A stretch of 64,000 nucleotides of DNA from Rotaria socialis (lineage: Eukaryota; Rotifera; Eurotatoria; Philodinida; Philodinidae), in NCBI GenBank assembly GCA_905331475.1, contig CAJNYU010003244.1, positions 1-64,000 on the forward strand, in the 5' to 3' direction. The stretch's first letter is position 1. Each line of letters starts with the position of its first letter. Shown here in pieces: positions 1 through 9,680 of the stretch. A program made the translations under genes and the position numbers. The notes beneath the pieces were generated by a model. That model did not search any database and had not been told where the DNA came from. It was given only the letters and a program-made list of their open reading frames with translations.

Positions 1-155
1 AAAAAAAAAAAACACGCGCCGGATAACATAAATGCTTCTGCTTCGCATCGCATTAAAAACTCGCGACGCATAACAGAAATGCTTCCTGCTTCGCATCGCA
101 TTAAAAAAAAAAACTCGCGACGGACTACAGAAATGCTTCTGCTTCGCATCGCATT
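1..155. repeat. Tandem repeat, about 3 copies of a roughly 55-bp unit
   Basis: Three imperfect head-to-tail copies share the core AATGCTTCTGCTTCGCATCG followed by CATTA, an A-run and CTCGCGACG. The A-runs differ in length between copies, and copy 2 has one extra C. The array is cut by the window edge, so it may be longer. No coding potential seen. Confidence 0.85.
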
Positions 156-1218
156 AACAAGATTTATCAATCATTAAATATCCTTATCTTAAAGAATTTG
201 ATCTTATTCACACTTACAAAGATTATCATGCACAATTCTTATTATATACCAAAACGTGTCTACCATTTGATGTTCTTGTTTCTATGCAATATTAACTATT
301 GAAAAAAGTGACACACAAGTTTCGAAGAAATACAATACGAGGTGATTGTGTCAAAATGAATTACGTATATTTGTCTAGAAAACTACAATTTTCTGGATGT
401 ATGAAACATTATTTTCCTCGTGCCAAAATACACTGATTATTATTAATTTGTTATTTAAATAAAATATGAACTAAAGGAGATTGATTTACACAGAATTAAT
501 ACGTTGAAACAGAGATGGAAGTAATAAAGAACGATGATGGAAAATTGGCATTGGGTGGTACATTGTTACAAGTGACAATATGCTATCGGTCTGTGCATAC
601 ACTTCAGAAAAAAATCGAAATGAAATTACAATTAAAAGGCAAGAATGTTCTAATTAATAATACAGAAAGAGATTTTTGTTAAAATAATGTTAACAATAGA
701 CCAATGAACTGTGATCTATTTTTAGAAATAAATAGTTTATGCAATTAACATCAAATGAAGTCGAAAAAGTTTTTGAAATAAAAATGTTTATTATCAGCAT
801 TGTGATACATAAATATTTTTATTATTATTTATAAAGTCAATTAGAAGAAAAGACCAACTTCTTCTCAGCGGCTTTCATTACCTTCGAGACAGATTAATTT
901 GGGTGTCGGTGCGTATGGGTGTGGGGGAGGGGTACGAGTGTGTATTTAACTCTTAATCAGCTCATACCCACACCCACACCCAACATGTCGTTGATTTTAT
1001 TTTTGCTTTAATCATCGACTTTTAACGAGTTTGTTGATGGAAGCAAAGCGTGCCTATTGATAGTTTATTTATATCTAGACATCTATATATACGTATAGAA
1101 ATGTATATAGAAATGTATCTCGGCTAACTCTACAATCTATGAATTGATAATAATGACTAGATTATTGCGTGAAAAAAAAGAAAGAAAAGAGCGAGCAACC
1201 GATAAAAAGAGAGTATAA
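156..1218. other. Intergenic, 3' side of the SLC6 gene
   Basis: No supported gene. A+T-rich. The only notable structure is a short G-rich/C-rich inverted tract at 917-981. The part next to 1219 is probably the 3' UTR of the minus-strand SLC6 transporter. Confidence 0.6.
917..981. repeat. Inverted TGTGGG-like tracts (telomere-like)
   Basis: The plus strand reads GGGTGTGGGGGAGGGG at 917-932. The opposite strand reads GGGTGTGGGTGTGGG over 967-981. The two G-rich tracts lie on opposite strands about 35 bp apart. TGTGGG is the repeat described for bdelloid rotifer telomeres; calling this tract telomere-like is an inference from about two units only. Confidence 0.35.
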
Positions 1219-3616
1219 TTAGAGATTTGTCATAGCTGTTGTATCTTCGTTCAACATTTGTTGAGTTGTTTCTTTATCATTACCATCTCGGAATGGATTC
1301 TGATTAAAAGTTGGTGTCGTAGATATTTTCCATCGCTAAATAAAAATAAAAATTTCGACGTTTCGAATAAACAAAGATTCTAAAACTATTGTTTTTACTT
1401 CTTTAAATGAACCAGTTTGTTTTGCAAAAAAAACAATAGCATAAATGGGAATAGTTAAAATTGATGAAAGTGCAATACACCAACCAATATATTCAGCCCA
1501 ACTGGGAAATTGATAGTTTTTATATTTCACCGGTTCATATTCAATAAGACTGAATATGGCAATACTCTATTCCAATAAAATATGCAAAGAATGAAACAAA
1601 TAAATCGTTTGTTTTTCTTACAGTACAAAGAAGTGGAGTGAATACAATCCAACACCATTTCCAAAATCTGCCTGGACGAAAGCCAATCATATCATGAATA
1701 TTTTCATAAAATCGATCAGCTCCATAAAACCATGATACACTGATACATTCGAAGAAAAGTAACACAAGTAAACACCAACCACTTGCTGAGTAGTAGTCAA
1801 GAATTTTGAATACATACATCCCACCCTGTTGAAAAAAATAGTTCATACAGCTCTATAGGTTTCTTTTTTTCATGTTAAGAAACAATGTACCTGAGTAACT
1901 GTCGGTAAGCCGATTAAAAAGGATATTAGACAAACAAGAGCGATAAATAATTCTTTTCGACGACGTAAAATTGGCCACTCATCAACACATGCTGTAATAA
2001 ATCCTTCCATTGTAACAAACTAAAAGAAACAACTTGTTGTGTTTGCTACGACAACAATTGACATAAGATATATTAATCAAACCTGACTATCAAGACCAAT
2101 AAAAATGATCATAATAAAAAAGAGTGCTGACCAAAATGGTGAAAATGGTAATTGAGCTACTGCAGCTGGATAAGCAACAAATGCCAAACCAGGTCCTAAA
2201 GATTGTAAAAAGAAAAAACAACTTATCTCTAATGCGACGAAATTTCTTTTCTTTTTCCGTTACCTGAATCAGCGACTTCACTAATTTTTCGTCCTTCAGT
2301 TTTAGCCATAAATCCAATAACAGAAAAAATGACAAAACCACTTATTAAACATGTTCCTTCATTAAAAGCAGCTAGAATCAATGTGTCTCTAGAGTAGAAT
2401 TCTATGTTTTAGATTTTGTTCGCAACTTTCCCATTGAAATATTTTACCTATAACAATTTTTATTGTATTTATTATAACTTCCGAGTGCAACAAGCGCACC
2501 TAAACCAAGTCCGTAACTAAAAAAGATTTGTGTTGACGCTTCAATCCAAAGCTTAAAAATAAAGGCAAAATAAATATTTGTTTTGCATTTTACTCCCAAA
2601 AAATAATATTACTGCAGAGGTTTTTAATTTTGATAGATCAGGTATAAATAAATATTTTATACCATCCATGGCACCATCAAGTGTGATACCACGTATAAGT
2701 AAAATGAATAAAAGTAGATAAGGAAACATTGATGTAAAGTAGACAACTTTTCCTGTCCATTTAACACCTTTCCAAATACAAAAATAGCATGCTACCCAAG
2801 CAATAGCTAATGTTATCACCAATGGCCACCGTAATGTACCTGGTTCACTTATGTCATTTGTAATTTGAAGTGCATTTCGTCTAAATGTAAAGAATTGTCA
2901 TATATGAACATAGTAGATGTTGTCTTTTTTGTTCGAGAACATACTCCCAAAATTCTTTGACAGGGCTTGTGAATTGTTTAAGATGTTCACTGGCATTGTT
3001 CATGCATGCCATCATTGTGTCATTTGTTGTAAATTTCACTGGTGAACATGACAACACTGTTGTATAATTATGCATTTGTGCCAATGTACGACATGACTTC
3101 AAATTCCACCAATTATTACATGTAGACCATGGCAATAATGAGGAACTTATTGAATTATACGCATAATATAAAGCCCAAGCCAGTACAACAATATAATAGC
3201 AATTAAGCCAAAATGCTATGATTGCTGCAGCGTAGCCAACACCTTAGAAAAATTCAGCTCACAGGTTGATCTTTAATTAATTCGATAATTATCATTTACC
3301 TTTGAAAATAGGACAGATTTTCCATATACCAAGACCACCAATGCTTGTATATTGACCCAGTGCTACTTCAAGAAAAAATAAAGGGATACCACCGCAGATC
3401 AATGTTACATAATATGGAATGAGGAATGCTCCTAAAAAAAACATACAATATGATTATATTGAAAAATCGAACAAGATCAAAAAACTGACCTCCACCATGT
3501 TGGTAACATAAGTAAGGAAATCGCCAAACATTACCAAGACCAATAGCATAGCCAATACATGAAAAGAGAAAGTCAGCATTACCTGACCATTTTTCTCTTT
3601 CTTTCAATTCGACCAT
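1219..3616 (-). CDS. Na+/Cl--dependent SLC6 neurotransmitter transporter, GABA-transporter-like
   Basis: Plasma-membrane symporter that would take up a small transmitter (GABA, taurine or betaine class) with Na+ and Cl-. Exons: 1219..1335, 1399..1566, 1622..1825, 1891..2019, 2083..2195, 2264..2388, 2448..2551, 2613..2880, 2945..3242, 3300..3431, 3490..3616. They join to 594 codons with every junction in phase, the usual SLC6 length. The N-terminus carries the TM1 signature [16 protein letters not shown], then [10 protein letters not shown], then a large Cys-bearing second extracellular loop with Asn glycosylation sites. Later come [38 protein letters not shown], and near TM10-11 [14 protein letters not shown]. 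The motifs match the GAT branch better than the glycine transporters. The start is the only in-frame ATG before [10 protein letters not shown]; the cytoplasmic N-terminus is short. The substrate cannot be fixed from sequence alone. Confidence 0.93.
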
Positions 3617-6066
3617 TATTCTATTCTAATAATCAAATCTGAATGAACAAGAGAAAAGAAAAGAGTCTCAATCTAATCTCTTTTCCTCAGTACACACTAT
3701 GAGAGTATGACAATGCGTAGTTTTCTATCTAGCAGCTGTCGTAGCTACATAAATACTACTATATTTGATATGCATATAAGATCAAGATAATATTCCTTTT
3801 TGAATATTATTCTTGTTCTTTTATACTCACAAAACGAATTCAAATAGTTAGGCCTATTTGGCAGCTATGTAGGGACAAATTATATTGATCTAGGGTTGCG
3901 TTTTTTTTGTGCCTGGGTTCTCTTGTTCTTTTTTTATTTTATCAACGAATCGAATGAAGACATTAACAATCTACCAAGATATATTTGTTATTGGGTCAGT
4001 CAAAGTAATTTCTCCTGCTCTCGATTTGCTCGTTTTTTCCCTCTCTCGTTCGATTACTTCATTGTTGGGTACGTCAGAATAACCAAGGTCGTTTCTTTTC
4101 ACTCTTCTCAATTCCATATTTATTTGCAATTAAAACCATGAGTTTTGTTTTTCTTATCAACTATATTTTTACCAATTAGGCCTAAAAAGCAATAGAAAGC
4201 ATCATGCATATTTCTCTCTCTCGTTTTTTGTTGTTGTTGAATCTATGTTGTATTTGCACTCACGGAGATACTAAAGTGAATAGCACCCAACAGCAACAAA
4301 CATTGATTAGTATTGCATTTTACTAAGAGGTAGTAGTGCTTTATAAAATGATGCGCACACAACATACACAATCAATATTATATTTGCAAACTCCTCAGAA
4401 TGTGATGAGAAGTGTCTGTTCTATCAGAAATAAATAAGATTGGCCGATTTATATAAAGCAATCATTTTAGGTTTTCCTATTTGATTAAATCTTAAATATA
4501 TAGTTGTACAAAATACTATTCGATTTGATTTCGATAGCATATACAAGGCTCATGTCTTTCATATTAGGGACATATTATCCAATAAGAACATTGCACTGTG
4601 CTGTGAATGTTTATCTATAATCAAGATGATTTCATTTTGATATCGATACTGAAGTAACATTTCATTTTCTCAATAGATCTGTTGTGGTTTAGAATTACAT
4701 TTGTTTTGTAATGCACTATTCATCGATCATTTTTCTTTCCTTCACAAAATCGAAAGCATTCGATTTACCTACAACAATAATACTAGTGTTATCTATATTG
4801 AATTTTCGATTCGAACGATTACATAATCTAACAAATAATGACATAAAACCTCTATTTATCGTTATTCTATACTCAAATCTAATTCAATGAAACACATCTT
4901 TATTATTTGCTATGCCAAATAGTCCATGTTAATAAAAGAAATACTATCGAATGGACTCACGTTGTCACAGCTTGTAATGCTCCCACGTACTTAAAAAAGT
5001 GTGAATAATCATGTTATTAAACTATGTCTAATTCATAAATGTTTTTGGTGCCGTTCCGACAGATTAATTGCAATGTCCACACAGCAAACTGTTTGTTATC
5101 AAATGACATCCAGATGTGCTAGAGATCGAGAATATGTTATTAATGAATGATAATATCAGCAATAGATGTAGATTCTTTTGAGTTTAATCTGTGTTACATG
5201 AATCATCTACATAACTAGTTGCTAATAAGTAAAAAGTATTGAAATGACCACATCTGTGATGGACATAGAAATTTATATAAATTTTTTTCTATTCCATAAC
5301 TACTCATGTGACTAATATTTTTATAGGATATTGTTTTTAGTTTCGCGAATTCTTTAGGCAAGCTCCAGTATGTTTGCATATTTCAAGGTCTACTTTGTAT
5401 CTGAAGAGAAAGTCAATAAACACTACTAATGTATAGAAAATATATTTTATTGAATATGACAGGCAAACAAGAAACCAAAATGATTGTATGGGCAAGGCCA
5501 ACTACTATAAAAATTCTCCATTATTTTTTCTTGAAAATAATTTTCATGATTAAAATATGCAAATTCAATGAATCTTTTTTCTAATCATTCCGTTTATAAA
5601 CAAACTATTTGAATGCGACTTGTCAGCAGCGTCGCCTATAGAAAAACATTATAATCACATAAAAGTTTTGTAAAAAGTTCAAATAGAATATAATCATGGC
5701 CATGAATAAATCGTACATCATTGAATATGGCATTTTTTTAAACTTCTTTTGCAATAGAATTTAATCCAAGAAAATCGTTTTGACTTTGTAAAAAGATTGC
5801 TTCTGTAGTAATTGCATAGAATTTATTTGATTGGAAGTGATATCTCTAGTTGAAGCAGACTAGTGTATGAAGGCTATTTTATTTTTAAAACTCTGTGCAT
5901 TCCAGAGAAATTCTATTCGAAAATATATTTCAAGAATTGAAGCAACTACGCTACATTTTATAACCCAGTAAGCTTTGTAAACTACTTTTTTTTACTTTCA
6001 AAAATAATCAAATTGTAATCCGCCGATGTCGTCAAATTTAATTATAGAAAAGTAGTCTATCTACTA
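3617..6066. other. Intergenic, upstream of the SLC6 gene
   Basis: No supported gene. It should hold the promoter of the minus-strand SLC6 transporter. Short open frames here, for example at 3896-4141, lack family features or plausible splice partners. Confidence 0.5.
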
Positions 6067-6762
6067 CCCATGTAAAAAATATCGAAAATAAAATCAGCTG
6101 TAGAGAGGTCAAAATCGATTATATCCATTCTTATGATTATAATCATAAAAATGTGGAAACTTCGGATTTCATCCGAGAATTATGTGTACTGCAAAAAGTG
6201 CATGGGACATATGAGTCATTCTAGAATGTCTGAACACCAAAATTATCATGAGAAACTACGTAATTTGATTTCTGGATGCAGTTTTTGTGCATTTTGAGAC
6301 GTTTTTCAGGCGATGCTTCGTTAGAAAGCTACGATTTAGTTCAAAACTAATATCAGATTCGGAATCAGCGTTAAAAACTGAGTCGATTTATATATGTTGT
6401 GAATAATTCTGAGAAAAATCCCTGTAGTCCCCCTCAGGGATGGTCTGATCAAAAATGACAATTTTTTCGATAACTCAGCCATTTCTTGGCGGATCCCTCT
6501 CATCTTCGAACTCGACCTAGATATTGATAAGACGATTCTGTGCACAAAATTTCAGCTCAATCGAATGTAATTGTGAAGAGTTATCGAATAAACGGACGGA
6601 CACACTGACCGATTGTATAGTGTACTCTTCTTTTTTTTTTTGAGTACACAAAAATGGAAATAATCTATTAAATACTGATTTTGCTATGATTATTACAGCT
6701 AAAATTATTGATTAAAAGCGTATGATTATAATCGATTCTTGAAATCAAGTTTTTTACATGGG
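6067..6762. mobile_element. Non-autonomous TIR element (MITE-like), 696 bp
   Basis: The ends are perfect inverted repeats: CCCATGTAAAAAA at 6067-6079 and its reverse complement at 6750-6762. Both are flanked by TA, a possible target-site duplication. The match extends outward to 17 bp (ACTACCCATGTAAAAAA) if the flanking ACTA/TAGT belongs to the repeat. Subterminal AATCGATTAT and AGCTGTA blocks are also inverted. A hairpin GTGTACTC...GAGTACAC with a long T-run sits near 6619-6648. There is no transposase frame; a 69-codon frame inside has no recognisable domain. Confidence 0.65.
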
Positions 6763-8006
6763 TAGTTCCATCGTTGTTTACTCGAAAGAAATTTATGTAA
6801 AAAAATTCACTTCAAAATAACCTACAACTACGTTTTTGCTTTACAATTTAATTGTAAATACCTGATCGATCGTACGAATGAAATCATATTGAATGTGTAA
6901 TAGAAACTATATAATAAAATTAACAAGTCTACTGAAGGACTATCATATTTCTTGAACCCATATCCTTCGATGGATTCATAAGGACAAAGTTAATGTTGAA
7001 TTAAATCTATCTATCCATTCTTCATGGTGCCGATCGAAATTAGCATGAAGAATTACTATGCATTATAAAATTTCTTGTCAATCCATCATTGTTTTCTTTC
7101 TCTTCTTCTTCTTCTTCTTTTAGTGAATATTCTTTACTGCGTGGGAGATCTATCATAAAATCTGCCTAATTGAATTTTTTTTATTGTTAAACATTTCCTA
7201 GAAAAAAATATTCGAATTTAACATGCGTTTCTAAACATTGATAAATTTCTGTGCATGCTTATATGTCACCAAGTACGCTTCAATTATCTAATGAATAATA
7301 TACGAAAAATAATATTCAATTGCTAGCATGTCGAAGAACTCATACTAATTATTTTTTGTCATGAACTAAGAGACCATCTGTTCGAACGAACTATTTTTAT
7401 GACAGTGTACGATCGCAAATATTCACCTCTATTAATGGGTCAATGCATTTCTTTCATTGAATAGGTAGTGAGAGAGAAAAAACGGAACGATTATTTATAT
7501 TTCATTTGAATACGTTGAATCCTGCTGGGCGAATAATTATTCAAAGTTAATAGCATCAGCAGACGAAACGTTTTATTTTCGATTAAAGAATCATTTCAAA
7601 GAAACATGCCAAATTCGTATAACAAATTTTTGTTTCAATGAGCGAATCGAATTTTATTCATTGCTTATGAATGCACATCAAAAAGATCAGTTCGATTGGT
7701 TTTTTTTTCGCCGTCTTCTTTCTGATCACTCATACGTTGACTTGTCATGGGTAAGAAAAGTCGTTCATCATATTCTGAATAATGAACAAATAATGAATAC
7801 GTAGGAATCACATGGTAAGAATTTTTTTTTCGTATAAATATAGTCTATCATTCTCTGTCACCCCAGGAGATTGCATATTGTTTCTGTATGTAATCGATAA
7901 TTTTTTAGCAGACATTTTATTCTATGTTGCACAGGAGACAATATTTCTTTTGCTTGCATTATTTAGTCAATATTTCAGATATTGTAAACCATTTCATATC
8001 GAAATC
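6763..8006. other. Intergenic / 5' region of a neuropeptide gene
   Basis: No confirmed gene. The plus strand at 7671-7750 encodes a short signal-peptide-like leader (ATG, then MHIKKISSIGFFFAVFFL) ending at a good donor, GG|GTAAG. It could be a 5' exon. Acceptor-like sites follow at 7804 and 7977. Confidence 0.4.
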
Positions 8007-8417
8007 ATGTTACTTTTTCAATCCATAGTTCTTGTTTCAATTTTATTAACAACAAACGCTCAATGGTATATTAAAAAAAACTATCGAAACAAATTTATGA
8101 ATTATCCAAATCCGGGGAAAAGAAGTTTACCTGAAGAAAAATCAATTTTTACGGAAACGGATTGCGAAACGTCATATTCCCAATCGTATTCACATGAACA
8201 AAGAGCTGCATGGGCTTTTCTTTGTGGTCATAAGAAATCATCATTGAAAGCTAACGGGCATTCAGATGAATTGGACTTCGAATTCGCTTCTAAACCGAAA
8301 CTCGCCTTACGAACAAAACAACAATCTCAAGATGCTGTATTACCCGATTATCAAGACTATGAAAATTCATTCAATAAGTACATTTTGAAACTTGCACGAC
8401 GTGTAATTAAAAGCTAA
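8007..8417 (+). CDS. Secreted amidated neuropeptide precursor (novel type)
   Basis: A 136-residue protein with the layout of a prepro-neuropeptide. Residues 1-18 (MLLFQSIVLVSILLTTNA) form a signal peptide. The candidate peptide follows at 19/20-36 and ends in NYPNP. Gly37-Lys38-Arg39 is a classic amidation plus dibasic cleavage site, so the product would end in Pro-amide. If Gln19 is the first residue it could cyclise to pyroglutamate. A Lys-Lys pair at 23-24 could release a shorter peptide starting NYRNKF. The remainder is a spacer with two cysteines (53 and 73), which could pair. The ORF stays open upstream of this ATG, but that part is hydrophobic and reads like UTR or intron. I do not recognise the peptide family. 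It ends 235 bp from a second, convergent precursor gene. Confidence 0.6.
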   Translation: MLLFQSIVLVSILLTTNAQWYIKKNYRNKFMNYPNPGKRSLPEEKSIFTETDCETSYSQSYSHEQRAAWAFLCGHKKSSLKANGHSDELDFEFASKPKLALRTKQQSQDAVLPDYQDYENSFNKYILKLARRVIKS

Positions 8418-8652
8418 TAGAAAGTGTTCAAACAAAAAACAGAGAGATGTAAATTCATTCTAAACTATAATATTCATCTATGTTATCTAAATCTTCTTAA
8501 ATCTGCATTTGCATTTTGAATTCTAATAAATAAAGTGCACAAGCATTTGTATATTTGTTATCATGACTGAACAGTGTATATTTTTATTTTTATTCCTTAT
8601 TAATTTCGAAATCCTTTTCTTTTATCTTAATACAAATGACGTAGATTATTGT

Positions 8653-8992
8653 TCATTCATCATCAAATCCATTATGAATTGTATAATCGCTTGGAGCATA
8701 TTGATGATAAAGAAGATAATCATCATTGTCTTCGTTCATTGCTAGATAACGACGTTTACCCCAACCTAAATTTTCAACAACAAAAAAAAAATAATAAATC
8801 ATTTAAAAAAATCATTTAAAACTTACCAGCTTGTCGCTTATGCTCGGGATTTAGATGAAATAAATCGCCCTGATCATAATGATTGTTTGAATTTGGCCAA
8901 TAAACTTTCCGCAGTTGTGCTGTACGCGCATCGATTGTTGTTTGGCTTATAATGTAAAAACAAATTATTAGAATGATTACGTAGAATTTCAT
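8653..8992 (-). CDS. QAGW-amide neuropeptide precursor (GW-amide type)
   Basis: A 92-residue precursor in two exons, 8653..8765 and 8827..8992, joined in phase through the Gly56 codon by a 61-bp GT-AG intron. Residues 1-22 are a hydrophobic signal peptide (MKFYVIILIICFYIISQ...). Lys52-Arg53 precedes Gln54-Ala-Gly-Trp57, then Gly58 as amide donor and Lys59-Arg-Arg61. Processing would release (pyro)QAGW-amide. The rest is an acidic, Tyr-rich spacer (NEDNDDYLLY...). GW-amide tetrapeptides such as APGW-amide are known from lophotrochozoans, but those precursors usually carry many copies and this one has a single copy. AKH-type peptides also start with pGlu and end in GW-amide but lie directly after the signal peptide, unlike here. 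The assignment to APGW-like peptides is an inference. Confidence 0.68.
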
Positions 8993-9360
8993 TTTGAACT
9001 GTCTGTTTGTTAAGAAATCAGCGGAATGAACACAAAACTTATCTTGTGAAGACGACAGAGTTAGATTACAAGAAGAAAAAAAGAAAATTACTGGGGTAGG
9101 TGGACAAGTTGTTGACTTGAAATGTCCGTTCCATCATAGTCATTTAACGAGAAAAAGAACGAGGGATAATTAAATAACAAGAGAAAAGTATCTCCGCACA
9201 CATCACCACGTTATTGTGAGTAATTTTCTATTTAATATTGTACTCTTTGATATCAATATGACAATGATTTTACTATAAATATTGACTTTTGTTTTGCGGA
9301 GTACATTGAGAATCACATCTATATAGAAATATATACGTGTATATGCGTTTATTGACCGTA
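8993..9360. other. Intergenic, upstream of the QAGW-amide gene
   Basis: No gene seen. It separates the minus-strand neuropeptide gene from a 73-bp hairpin element and the 3' end of WDR11, so the promoter of the peptide gene must lie here or just beyond. Confidence 0.5.
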
Positions 9361-9433
9361 GGGATGTAACAATACCATGTGGAGACACATATTGGCAAGC
9401 TTTACGTGTCTGTAAATGGCATTGTTACATCCC
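9361..9433. mobile_element. 73-bp TIR hairpin element with TA flanks
   Basis: GGGATGTAACAATACCA at the left end pairs with the right-end TGGCATTGTTACATCCC (one mismatch over 17 bp). Both ends are flanked by TA. The interior is itself partly self-complementary (ATGTGGAGACACAT). The form fits a miniature element mobilised by a Tc1/mariner-type transposase; that is inference from the TA and the TIRs. Confidence 0.55.
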
Positions 9434-9680
9434 TAATTGAGCCTGTAATTTTTCAATTATCGTTTGTCTCGGTAGCTATTGCCATTTATTTTAACCTAGC
9501 AATATAGTCATCATGTATAACCATTATTTACTTAATTTGTCGATGTTTAAGATCCATAATATCAGCTTTTATTTTTGACATATATTTTTCTCGGAACTGA
9601 TTGCAAGCACATTGGAAAAGGAAAAAAGTCAGAGTCACTGTTTACATTTCGGAAAAGAGAACAAAAAAAGAATTCATCGT
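9434..9680. other. WDR11 3' flank
   Basis: A+T-rich gap between the hairpin element and the WDR11 stop codon; probably its 3' UTR. Nothing else seen. Confidence 0.4.

Noticed and set aside
3896..4141. 81-codon plus-strand frame upstream of SLC6
   Set aside because: Phe/Tyr-rich low-complexity translation, no family features and no splice support.
6336..6545. 69-codon minus-strand frame
   Set aside because: It lies wholly inside the TIR element and has no recognisable domain or splice partner.
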